The notes under the pieces were generated by a model, which was not told the DNA's origin, ran no database searches, and saw only the letters and a program-made list of their open reading frames with translations. Shown here one piece after another: positions 9,405-17,191 of a DNA stretch of 64,000 nucleotides. Numbering within the stretch: position 1 is the first letter of the stretch; the number at the start of each line of letters is the position of its first letter. Position numbers and translations under genes: made by a program. Source of the DNA: Marinobacter sp. ATCH36. GTDB taxonomy: Bacteria; Pseudomonadota; Gammaproteobacteria; Pseudomonadales; Oleiphilaceae. Location of the stretch: the NCBI RefSeq assembly GCF_023555055.1, contig NZ_JAMJPL010000006.1, positions 160,143-224,142 on the forward strand, given 5' to 3'.

Positions 9405-10432
9405 TGGTGTCGGGCCCGATACTGCGCTGGCGCCATGCCGGTCCAGCGTTTGAAGGCGCGGCTGAAAGCACTGAGCTCGGAGAAGCCAAGCAGGAACGCA
9501 ATTTCACCAAGCGCGTAGTGATCCGATGCAACGTAGCGCAGGGCCTTGTCCTTGCGAACCTCTTCCACCAGCTCGTGAAACCCCAGACCTTCTTTCTTCA
9601 GCCGGCGGTAAAGAGTCTGACGGCTCATATGACACTGCCCGGCAAGGGTATCCGCATCGATACGTTCGGTGGCCATCTGGCGGGATATCAGTCGTCGGAT
9701 CTTGCGGCCAAAAGTACGCCGGCTTTGGAGCCGTGCCAATAGCCCGTTGACCTGTTTCAACACGGCTGAATAGACGTAGGGGTTGCGATGCGGAATCGGA
9801 TGACTCAAATGACGACTGTTAAAGGCCAGCCGGGCGCTACCACTGCCAAAATACACCGGCCCCCCGAGTATTCGTTGGTATTCCTGTGCATAGGAGGGTT
9901 TGGCATGGGCAATCTCGGCCCACTCGGCAACGATGGAAGGATGGATGAAATGCCTTGTGCGACACAGGGCCGCGGCCATCGTTCGATCCATATCCTGCCG
10001 GCAATAGTGGCCGGGCGAATCTGCTTGCCAGGTGAGAATCGCCTGGTCGCCGGCCTGTTCGAAACTCAGTGTGACTGATTCATTGATCAGCCGATGCAGG
10101 CGAACATATTGGGTTACAGCCTCGCCCAATGTATCGCAATTGAAAAACACGTGCCCGACCAGCCCCATGCGGTCAGGATCGATTACCTGACCGGCGTGAA
10201 GGCCGACAGCCGGGTCTCCGGTAATCTGCTCGGCGTATTCCCAGAGGCGGTAGTGGTTGTCAGCGGGGATGCGAAGGTCCGGATCGGTCAGCTCATCACG
10301 GCGGAATCCCGATATCCTCTCCACGGTGCGAAGATCCAGCACTCCCTGCCGGTCCAGATAGTGAACCAGCGCCAGCGTACTGGACGCTGCAACCAGTGGC
10401 GATGAGGTGGCTTCTGCCTGTGGAGCGTTCAC
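9401..10432 (-). CDS. AraC family transcriptional regulator
   Basis: About 343 residues. An arabinose-binding-like N-terminal domain (about 20-205) is followed by a C-terminal AraC double helix-turn-helix with ADTLAGQCHMSRQTLYRRL and GEIAFLLGFSELSAFSRAFKRWTG. GTG codons at 10438 and 10432 are both possible; 10432 has the better-placed AAAGGT ribosome site. Regulators of this OruR/ArgR-like subtype often control adjacent catabolic or lipid genes. Here the downstream partner is cardiolipin synthase, and the upstream divergent neighbour is a 30-codon orphan ORF. Confidence 0.9.
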   Translation of the reverse strand: MNAPQAEATSSPLVAASSTLALVHYLDRQGVLDLRTVERISGFRRDELTDPDLRIPADNHYRLWEYAEQITGDPAVGLHAGQVIDPDRMGLVGHVFFNCDTLGEAVTQYVRLHRLINESVTLSFEQAGDQAILTWQADSPGHYCRQDMDRTMAAALCRTRHFIHPSIVAEWAEIAHAKPSYAQEYQRILGGPVYFGSGSARLAFNSRHLSHPIPHRNPYVYSAVLKQVNGLLARLQSRRTFGRKIRRLISRQMATERIDADTLAGQCHMSRQTLYRRLKKEGLGFHELVEEVRKDKALRYVASDHYALGEIAFLLGFSELSAFSRAFKRWTGMAPAQYRARHQ

Positions 10433-10449
10433 GGTCACCTTTGTTTATT

Positions 10450-10525
10450 GGTTAACTGGAATTAATTTATGCTGATACAAAATGTCAAGCCTGTGGGACA
10501 GCCTGTCAATGGTTAATTGCTGGAA
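10450..10525. promoter_or_regulatory. Candidate operator: paired GGTTAA...TGGAA direct repeats
   Basis: Two similar elements, GGTTAACTGGAATTAA at 10450 and GGTTAATTGCTGGAA at 10511, are spaced about 61 bases apart in the divergent region between the AraC-type regulator and the small ORF. Spaced direct repeats are typical of AraC-family binding sites. Binding is inferred, not shown. Confidence 0.35.
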
Positions 10526-10587
10526 CAACGATAGCATTAACTTATAGAGGATTATCATCCCCACAGATTGAAGCAGGAGGTGTCTGC

Positions 10588-10680
10588 ATGGAACTGAAAA
10601 TTTTTGTGCCCAACAACGAACTGGAGCGCTCCAACATTGCCGCGCTCGCTGAGTACCTGAACAGCATGTACTACTGCTGA
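10588..10680 (+). CDS. Orphan small ORF, 30 residues (unknown function)
   Basis: The peptide begins MELKIFVPNNELERS and ends EYLNSMYYC; it is unrecognised. A perfect AGGAGG ribosome site sits seven bases before the ATG, and a strong intrinsic terminator starts 48 bases after the stop, so it looks like an independent mini-gene. The middle is a plausible amphipathic helix (ERSNIAALAEYL) and the C-terminus is aromatic with a terminal cysteine. No signal peptide, membrane helix or double-glycine leader is visible, and no peptide-modifying enzyme lies nearby. It could be a regulatory small protein, a leader peptide, or the remnant of a longer gene. It is divergent from the AraC-type regulator. Confidence 0.55.
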   Translation: MELKIFVPNNELERSNIAALAEYLNSMYYC

Positions 10681-10728
10681 TCGCCCATCGTATAGGCAAT
10701 TGAACGACACCAAGGTTTATGACCTGAT

Positions 10729-10752
10729 GCCGGGGGCAACCCCGGCTTTTTT
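10729..10752 (+). terminator. Rho-independent terminator after the small ORF
   Basis: The stem GCCGGGG / CCCCGGC with a GCAA tetraloop is followed directly by six T residues. It closes the small-ORF transcription unit before the esterase gene. Confidence 0.85.
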
Positions 10753-10857
10753 CGTATACAGGACCTGTCCTGACCACGCCTGAGACCGCTTCCGCTTGTG
10801 CCTGTATCCACCGATGGTAATGTAGTCGGTTTACCGGTGTCACAGGAGGCCCTGTCT

Positions 10858-11649
10858 ATGACTGTTGAACTCAACTACCGAATTTCCGGCGATGGCTCGC
10901 CACTGATATTGCTGCACGGCCTGTTCGGCTCACTGGACAACCTGGGGGGTATCAGTCGCCGGTTGCAGGATCAGTGGCAGATCCATGCCCTGGATCAGCG
11001 CAATCACGGCAGCTCTCCGCACACGGATACCATGGACTATCCCTCGATGGCGGACGATGTGCTGGCGTACATGGATGCCCGGGGGCTGGACAAAGCCGCT
11101 ATCCTCGGCCATTCGATGGGCGGCAAGACTGCAATGCAGCTGGCGTTGAGGGCCCCGGAGCGCGTTGACCGGATTATCTCGGCAGATATCGCGCCGGTAA
11201 CCTATCGGCCCCGTCATGATGTTGTTCTGGAAGGGCTCAAATCCCTGGACCTGGGCGCGATCCGCTCACGTCAGGATGCTGACAGGGCGCTGGCTGACTA
11301 TGTTGAAGAGCCCGGTGTGCGGCAGTTTCTGCTGAAAAATCTGGTGCGCGTAGCCGACGATGAGCGCAACGATTATCCCGGGACTTATCGCTGGCGGCTT
11401 AACCTGCCAGTTATCGAACAGTGTTATCCGAAACTTGCCGAGGCGCCCGAGGGTGATGGCCCGTTCGAAGGCCCGGTGTTGTTTATCAAGGGCGCTGACT
11501 CTGCCTATATTCAGGAGAAACACCGCGACGAAATTCGCCGGCTTTTCCCCAATGCCGATTTGCGGATTATCTCTGGTACCGGGCACTGGTTGCATGCAGA
11601 AAAGCCCGACAGCTTTGCCGCGTTGTGTCGTCGTTTCCTTTCCGACTAG
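10858..11649 (+). CDS. Alpha/beta-fold hydrolase, YbfF-like esterase
   Basis: 263 residues. The ATG at 10858 is chosen because AGGAGG lies eight bases upstream. The fold shows the oxyanion HG motif LLHGLFGS, the nucleophile elbow GHSMGG (catalytic Ser), a later acidic residue in LFIKGADSAYI, and the catalytic histidine in GTGHWLHAEKP. Length and motifs match YbfF-type acyl-CoA/short-chain esterases. It starts a forward run of four metabolic genes, but the 99-base gap to the next gene leaves co-transcription uncertain. Confidence 0.9.
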   Translation: MTVELNYRISGDGSPLILLHGLFGSLDNLGGISRRLQDQWQIHALDQRNHGSSPHTDTMDYPSMADDVLAYMDARGLDKAAILGHSMGGKTAMQLALRAPERVDRIISADIAPVTYRPRHDVVLEGLKSLDLGAIRSRQDADRALADYVEEPGVRQFLLKNLVRVADDERNDYPGTYRWRLNLPVIEQCYPKLAEAPEGDGPFEGPVLFIKGADSAYIQEKHRDEIRRLFPNADLRIISGTGHWLHAEKPDSFAALCRRFLSD

Positions 11650-11748
11650 ACAGTGTCCCGCCTGGCTGGCGGCGTGGTTACGAGTTTAGCCGCTGGCAGG
11701 GGTCTGGTAAGGTGGCAAGACTATATCTGACAGGAACAGGCATCATCT

Positions 11749-12840
11749 ATGAAGTGGCTTCTGGGAGCGTTGCTGATCGGTTTTCTGGTGTTGGGCAGTT
11801 TTCTGTTGTCGCCTTCGCCTATCAACAGCCAGTCCTGGAACGCGCCCTCGCCCCAGCCACTAACCGGCGCATTGGCCCCGAACGAGCGCCTGCGGTTGGC
11901 AGATCTTCTGGCGAGGGGAGAAGTCCATGGCCCTGAAGACACCACCGTGGATGATAATGGCGTGCTTTACACCGGCACTGCAGATGGGTGGATTGTCCGG
12001 GTGCGGCCGGATGGCCAGGTTGAAAACTGGCTGGAAACCGGGGGGCGCCCACTGGGTATGGTGTTCGACCGGCACGGCAATCTGATCGTTGCGGATGCCA
12101 TGAAAGGGTTGCTATCCATTACGCCGGACAAAACCATTTCCTTGTTGACCCGCGAAGCCGAGGGGCTGCCTTTTCGCCTTACCGACGATGTGGATATTGC
12201 CCCGGACGGCCGGATCTATTTTACCGACGCCAGCTCCCGTTTCCGCCTGCCTGATTACCAACTGGATTTGCTTGAAATGCGGCCACACGGCCGTCTGTTG
12301 CGTTACGATCCGAGTACGCGGCGAACCGAAGTGCTGCTGAGTAATCTGCATTTTGCCAACGGCGTAGCGGTGTCGCCGGATGGTGAATACGTGCTGGTCA
12401 ACGAAACCTGGAAGTATCGCATCCTCAAATACTGGATTGGCGGACGCAATCCCGGCCAGGCCGAGGTATTCGCCGATAACCTTCCGGGGTTTCCCGACAA
12501 CCTGGCCGTCGACGGAAAAGGCCGCTTCTGGGTGGCCTTCCCAACCCTGAGGAATCCTCAGGTTGACGCCATGCACCGGCAGCCCTGGCTCAAGGATCTA
12601 CTGGCTAAATTGCCCGATTACTTCCTGCCAGAGCCTCAGGAATACGGGCTGGTTGTGGCAATGGACGAACAGGGCCGGGTGATTACCAGCCTGCATGACA
12701 CCCGTGGTACCCATCTGCAGGAGATAACTTCGATTAACCCCCACAATGGCCACCTGTACTTTGGTTCACTTCACAACGACCGCATCGGCCGGTTAGCGTT
12801 GTCGGCCATTCCTGGCCTTGGAGAAGGCAATGATGAGTAA
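11749..12840 (+). CDS. SMP-30/strictosidine synthase-like beta-propeller protein
   Basis: 363 residues. An N-terminal uncleaved-looking signal anchor (LLGALLIGFLVLGSFLL) is followed by a six-bladed propeller with repeated D-x-N/G loops (VDDNGVLYTGTADG, FDRHGNLIVADA, IAPDGRIYFTDASS, VSPDGEYVLVNET, VDGKGRFWVAFP). These are hallmarks of the gluconolactonase/strictosidine synthase superfamily. Bacterial members are usually lactonases or esterases, not alkaloid synthases. Probably envelope-anchored and facing the periplasm. Its stop overlaps the start of the thioesterase gene, implying coupling. The substrate cannot be assigned. Confidence 0.88.
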   Translation: MKWLLGALLIGFLVLGSFLLSPSPINSQSWNAPSPQPLTGALAPNERLRLADLLARGEVHGPEDTTVDDNGVLYTGTADGWIVRVRPDGQVENWLETGGRPLGMVFDRHGNLIVADAMKGLLSITPDKTISLLTREAEGLPFRLTDDVDIAPDGRIYFTDASSRFRLPDYQLDLLEMRPHGRLLRYDPSTRRTEVLLSNLHFANGVAVSPDGEYVLVNETWKYRILKYWIGGRNPGQAEVFADNLPGFPDNLAVDGKGRFWVAFPTLRNPQVDAMHRQPWLKDLLAKLPDYFLPEPQEYGLVVAMDEQGRVITSLHDTRGTHLQEITSINPHNGHLYFGSLHNDRIGRLALSAIPGLGEGNDE

Positions 12841-13309
12841 TGGCAACCCGGTGAGCTGGGATCTTCCTGAGCCGTTTACCATGACTATTGATGTACGTGA
12901 TGAGGATACTGACAGGCTCGGCCACGCCAACAACGTGGTCTATGTCCGTTGGCTGGAGGAGATCAGCTGGCAGCATATCGAGAGCCTGGGGATGACCTGG
13001 GAGTTGCACGAAAAAACCGGCAAAGCCATGGCAATCACCCGCACAGAGATTGATTACCTGTCTGCCGCCAATGCGGGCGACCGGCTGGTGCTGGCAACCT
13101 GGCTGACCGGCTTTGATGGCCGTTTTCGCTCGGCGCGCCAGTTCCAACTGGTTCGGGAGTCCGATGGCAAAGCCCTGGTACGTGCTGTATCCACCCACGC
13201 CTGCGTAAACATGAAGAGCCAGCGGCCGTCGCGGATGCCCGTGGAGTTCGCCGAGATCCTCGGTGGTGCGATGGTGCCGGGAGGGCACGGCTTTGATACC
13301 ACAAGTTGA
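12833..13309 (+). CDS. Acyl-CoA thioesterase, hotdog fold (4HBT family)
   Basis: About 158 residues with the 4-hydroxybenzoyl-CoA-type hotdog signature: DEDTDRLGHANNVVYVRWLEE contains the acidic residue followed by GHxNN and the Y-x-R-W-x-E helix. Hydrolyses acyl-CoA thioesters. The start is one of two adjacent ATGs (12830 or 12833), both served by the GGAG at 12820. The gene begins inside the last codons of the propeller gene. It ends about 60 bases before the quinone-reductase-like gene. Confidence 0.88.
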   Translation: MSNGNPVSWDLPEPFTMTIDVRDEDTDRLGHANNVVYVRWLEEISWQHIESLGMTWELHEKTGKAMAITRTEIDYLSAANAGDRLVLATWLTGFDGRFRSARQFQLVRESDGKALVRAVSTHACVNMKSQRPSRMPVEFAEILGGAMVPGGHGFDTTS

Positions 13310-13369
13310 AGTTTCTGCTAGTCTGAACAAATAATTCTGTCCTGTCCCTGAAGCTGTCTGGAGAACATC

Positions 13370-14359
13370 ATGGAAAACACCGTTGATACGAACGCTGGCA
13401 ATGCCACGCGCCGGGTGGTCTATGACCGCTTTGGCGATGCCGACGTACTGCGGATCGAATCTTCTGCGATTCCTGAACCGGGTGCCGAGGAAGTATTGTT
13501 CAGGGTAGCCGGTGCCGGGTTGAATCCCATTGACTGGAAAACCCGCAAGGGGCTGGGCTTTGTCGCCCGGCAGATTGAAGATCACCTACCCTGGACCCCG
13601 GGTTTTGACGCCGCTGGCGAGGTAGTTGCGGTTGGTCGTGACGTAACCAACCTGGTACCGGGTGACCGGGTTATGGGCATGGTGGGCTTTCCCGCCCGCG
13701 GCGGGGGCTATTCGGAGCATGCCGTTGCCCGTGCTGACGAGCTGGCCATTGTGCCGGAAGAGCTCGACCTGGTGACCGCAGGTGCCTTGCCCCTCGCCGC
13801 GCTGACGGCCTGGCAAGCGCTGTTTGAAGTGGCGGAACTCGAGGCAGGCCAGAAAGTGCTGATTCATGCCGGGGCTGGCGGAGTCGGCCATTTTGCAGTT
13901 CAATTCGCACTCGAGCGGGGAGCCCATGTTATCGCCACTGCCTCTGCGAGCAATCGTGATTTTCTGGCCGCCCTGGGTGTCCATGAGGTGATTGATTACC
14001 ACACCACCGATGTGGTCGACGAATGCTATGGCCTGGACGTGGTGCTGGACCTGGTGGGAGGTGAGGCAGGGAAACGTTCCCTGCACACCCTCAGCGAGCA
14101 TGGCGTGCTGGTGACGATTCCTACGGTAACGGCAGATGAAATCATTACTGCGGCGGAAGGCCTGGGGCTAAGGGCACACGGCATGACTGTCCGCCCCGAT
14201 GTTTTTCATCTTGATGAGATTGCCGAGCTGATCGAGGATGGCGACGTGCGGGTTCACATCGACGAAACCTTCTCGCTGGATCAGGTGGCCGATGCTCACC
14301 GCATGCTGGAGGGCGGGCACGTCAGGGGCAAGCTGGTTCTTGATTGCCGTACCCGCTGA
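13370..14359 (+). CDS. Medium-chain NADP-dependent alcohol dehydrogenase-like / quinone reductase family protein
   Basis: 329 residues, ATG preceded by GGAGA. The N-terminal GroES-like domain contains GAGLNPIDWKTRKG. The Rossmann domain starts with HAGAGGVGHFAVQFA, the nucleotide-binding glycine motif of zinc-independent MDR proteins. Structural-zinc cysteines are absent. Members reduce quinones or enones with NADPH; the exact substrate is not predictable. It converges on the antiporter gene with five bases between the stops. Confidence 0.88.
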   Translation: MENTVDTNAGNATRRVVYDRFGDADVLRIESSAIPEPGAEEVLFRVAGAGLNPIDWKTRKGLGFVARQIEDHLPWTPGFDAAGEVVAVGRDVTNLVPGDRVMGMVGFPARGGGYSEHAVARADELAIVPEELDLVTAGALPLAALTAWQALFEVAELEAGQKVLIHAGAGGVGHFAVQFALERGAHVIATASASNRDFLAALGVHEVIDYHTTDVVDECYGLDVVLDLVGGEAGKRSLHTLSEHGVLVTIPTVTADEIITAAEGLGLRAHGMTVRPDVFHLDEIAELIEDGDVRVHIDETFSLDQVADAHRMLEGGHVRGKLVLDCRTR

Positions 14360-14364
14360 GCTGC

Positions 14365-16212
14365 TCAGGCAGGAGCGGGTTCCGGAGCCTCTCCGGTATC
14401 CCGTTCCTTACGTTCTTTCCTTGCCTGGGGCGGCACCAGGCTGACCAGGGTCCAGTCTTTCTCGGGTTTGATACTATTCATGCTTTTGACGGGCGTGATG
14501 TGTCCGCGAGGGTCGAGCACAAACAGCACCATGGCCTGGCGGTCGTATTTTTCCAGAAAGTCGTCAAACGTGAATTCTTCACTGAGCTGGGTGGTTTTGA
14601 CTGAATACCCCTGGCTGGCCAGGCTGGCAAGCTTGGCGTAGCTCACCCCGCCAAACAGTCCCCGTGTCATCTGGATTTTTTCCGCCGTCTGGTGCCTGGC
14701 TTTCTGGTCCTGGTCCCCTTCTGCCAGAGTCAGTACCGAGTCTTTGCCGAACCAATCGAGAAAGTGATACGTCGCCAGTGAGTTCATGTGCTTATAAGGA
14801 GAAATCACCAACAGGTTTCCAATGCCGGTCAGGTCGAGATGGGTGGAGGCATGCTCTGACACCGGGTTGCCGAAGTACACCTGCAGGTCCTCCATCCGCG
14901 CCTGTTTGACGTTTTCCCAGTTGGTATCAGCCAGCGTGACCGGCACCTCCAGTTTTTTCAGTGCCAGGCCGATTTTACGTGCCACCGGATTCGCGCCGAG
15001 GATGAGAAAGCCGTACTCCGCGGGCTCGGCCACTTTCAGCAACTTGGCCAGCGGTCGTGCAGTCAGGCTTTGCAGGGTGACGGTGGCAATAATCAGCATG
15101 AACACCAGCGGCACCAGGGCACCGGCACTCTCGTAGCCCAGTTTCTGCAGCTGGAATGCAAAAAGGGCTGATACCGCGGCGGCCACGATGCCCCGGGGCG
15201 CAATCCAGCTCAGGAACAGTTTGTCCCGCCAGTCAAGACTGGTGCCAATGGCAGACAGAAAGATGCTTAGCGGGCGTGCCACCAGCATCAGTAACGCAAG
15301 CACGATCACCAGACCCCACCCCAGTTGGGCGATGGCTGTAAATTCCACCCGCGCAGCCAGGATGATGAAAAGCGCGGATATCAGCAGCACACTCAGGGAT
15401 TCCTTGAATTCCAGAATGCTGTCGATGGGTACCTGTTTCATATTCGCCATCCAGATACCCATGACGGTGACCGTTAACAGGCCGGACTCATGGGCCATCT
15501 CGTTGGAAAGCGCATAGACGCCGAGCATGAACGTGAGGGTGCCGGCATTATGCAGGTACTGGGGTAACAGGTGCTTGCGCAGGGCAATACCGTTCAGCCA
15601 GCCCGCCACTGCACCCAGCACAAATCCCACCGCCAGCGTTTTTCCAAAGATATACAGAGAGTGGCCGAAAACGTTGCCCTGGCCCCAGGACACGATACCT
15701 TCAAAAACCAGAACCGCCAGCAGGGCACCCACCGGGTCGATGATGATGCCTTCCCAGCGCAGGATATTGGCAAGTTTGGCCTCCGGTCTGACGGATCGCA
15801 GCAATGGGGCGATTACTGTTGGGCCGGTGACGATGGATATGGCGCCGAACAGCAGCGCCACCTCCCAGGACACATCCAGGATCCAGCGCGCCGCCAGGGT
15901 ACCGATAAAGCAGGTAACGACGGAGCCGATGGGAATCAGGTTGCGGACCATCTTGCCGTGGCCACGGATTTCTTCATACCGTAGGGTCAGGCTGCCTTCG
16001 AACAGAATGATAGCGACTGCCAGGGAGATCACCGGGAACAACAGGTCTCCGAACACCTGTTCCGGGTTCAGAAAGCCGAGCAGTGGCCCCGCAGCAATAC
16101 CTCCAGCCAGCAGGAACAGGATGGCCGGCATGCGCACGCGCCAGGCGAGCCACTGGCAGAAAAGGGAAAGCACACCAATGCAGGCAAGTAGAAAAACAGT
16201 GCTGACGGTCAT
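14365..16212 (-). CDS. Cation:proton antiporter (CPA1 type) with C-terminal TrkA-N-like domain
   Basis: 615 residues. About 12 hydrophobic helices span residues 1-400, including the transport-core motifs SIVTGPTVIAPLL and IIIDPVGALLAV characteristic of Na+/H+ exchangers. Residues ~400-560 form a Rossmann-like TrkA-N nucleotide-binding module (GFLILGANPVARKIGLALKK), and a charged C-terminal tail ends in EAPEPAPA. It should exchange Na+ or K+ for protons at the inner membrane, with gating by a nucleotide. It lies 21 bases downstream of tcdA on the same strand. Confidence 0.9.
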   Translation of the reverse strand: MTVSTVFLLACIGVLSLFCQWLAWRVRMPAILFLLAGGIAAGPLLGFLNPEQVFGDLLFPVISLAVAIILFEGSLTLRYEEIRGHGKMVRNLIPIGSVVTCFIGTLAARWILDVSWEVALLFGAISIVTGPTVIAPLLRSVRPEAKLANILRWEGIIIDPVGALLAVLVFEGIVSWGQGNVFGHSLYIFGKTLAVGFVLGAVAGWLNGIALRKHLLPQYLHNAGTLTFMLGVYALSNEMAHESGLLTVTVMGIWMANMKQVPIDSILEFKESLSVLLISALFIILAARVEFTAIAQLGWGLVIVLALLMLVARPLSIFLSAIGTSLDWRDKLFLSWIAPRGIVAAAVSALFAFQLQKLGYESAGALVPLVFMLIIATVTLQSLTARPLAKLLKVAEPAEYGFLILGANPVARKIGLALKKLEVPVTLADTNWENVKQARMEDLQVYFGNPVSEHASTHLDLTGIGNLLVISPYKHMNSLATYHFLDWFGKDSVLTLAEGDQDQKARHQTAEKIQMTRGLFGGVSYAKLASLASQGYSVKTTQLSEEFTFDDFLEKYDRQAMVLFVLDPRGHITPVKSMNSIKPEKDWTLVSLVPPQARKERKERDTGEAPEPAPA

Positions 16213-16233
16213 AATGGCATCAGGTCCGTTGAT

Positions 16234-17043
16234 TCATGGGTTGGTTCTGTCGTCTGATTCCGCCTTGCGAGCGAGCCTTGCAAGAAGCCTGGCTGCTGCA
16301 AAAAAACCGAAGCTGGCGGTCACCGGGCTGGCAGCGCCAAATCCTGAGGCGCAATCCAGTCTCACCGGGCCTTCGGTGGCTGGTTTCTGGAGGCAGACCT
16401 CACCGTCTCCTGCAGGATACGTGAGCTGTTCGAGGGAGTACACGGCTTCGATTCCGAAACGGCGTTTGGGGTTGCGTGAGAAGCCATACTCCCGTCTCAG
16501 CAGGTTACGAACCTTGGCCAGGAGTGGATCCTGGGTGGTCTTGCTGAGGTCGCTGACGCGAATCTGGGTGGGATCCATCTGGCCGCCGGCGCCACCAGCG
16601 CAGACCAGCGGAGTTTTCTGGCGTTGGCAGTGCGCAATCAGCGACGCCTTGGCCTTGACGCTGTCAATGGCATCAACCACCCCAGACATCTCCGGGGTAA
16701 TCAGTTCACTGACATTCCTGGTGTTCAGGAACCCGAAGTGGACACGGATATCGGCTTCGGGGTTGATGCCCCTCAGCCGTTCCGCCATGGCATCCGTTTT
16801 GGTGCGACCATACTGGCCGGCAAGCGCGTGTAGCTGCCGATTGGTATTGGACACGCAGATGTCGTCCATATCGATCAGCGTCAGTGTACCGATGCCTGAA
16901 CGGGCGAGGGCTTCGGCAGCCCATGAGCCGACACCACCCAGGCCGACAACGGCAATATGGGCATGACGGAAGCGCTCAAGGGCCCTGCGGCCATACAGTC
17001 GCTCTATACCACCGAAGCGGAAGTGGAAATCGTCACCCGTCAT
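16234..17043 (-). CDS. tcdA: tRNA threonylcarbamoyladenosine dehydratase
   Basis: 269 residues, E1-like ThiF family. The ATP-binding motif VGLGGVGSWAAEALARSG is followed by LIDMDDICVSNTNRQ, matching TcdA/CsdL, which cyclises t6A37 to ct6A in tRNAs reading ANN codons. A GTG eight codons upstream (17067) is an alternative start; the ATG at 17043 fits the family N-terminus (DDFHFRFGGIERLYG) better. It may be co-transcribed with the downstream antiporter. Confidence 0.92.
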   Translation of the reverse strand: MTGDDFHFRFGGIERLYGRRALERFRHAHIAVVGLGGVGSWAAEALARSGIGTLTLIDMDDICVSNTNRQLHALAGQYGRTKTDAMAERLRGINPEADIRVHFGFLNTRNVSELITPEMSGVVDAIDSVKAKASLIAHCQRQKTPLVCAGGAGGQMDPTQIRVSDLSKTTQDPLLAKVRNLLRREYGFSRNPKRRFGIEAVYSLEQLTYPAGDGEVCLQKPATEGPVRLDCASGFGAASPVTASFGFFAAARLLARLARKAESDDRTNP

Positions 17044-17141
17044 GCTGCAACCCCGCGCAAAAGCCACGATTGTAACCCAGCCCTGCCGTCCGTCTCTATT
17101 CCGCGAACGGTCAGGTATCGGAGAGAGCGATTATCAGCCAC

Positions 17142-17167
17142 AAAAAAGGCCATGCAAGAGCATGGCC
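17142..17167 (-). terminator. Rho-independent terminator after acyl-CoA dehydrogenase
   Basis: On the minus strand the stem GGCCATGC / GCATGGCC with a four-base loop is followed by six T. It is placed 25 bases after the dehydrogenase stop. Confidence 0.88.
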
Positions 17168-17191
17168 TGAAAGCAAGTATCAAAAAGTCGA

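Noticed and set aside
10676..10692. Selenocysteine recoding of the TGA ending the 30-codon ORF
   Set aside because: Read-through would add only four codons before TAG, no SECIS-like hairpin follows directly, and the real hairpin is a terminator further on.
15527..16966. Long plus-strand open frame of about 479 codons
   Set aside because: It runs antisense to the antiporter and tcdA, whose proteins are clearly recognisable; its own translation is Arg/Ser/Pro-rich and has no domain.
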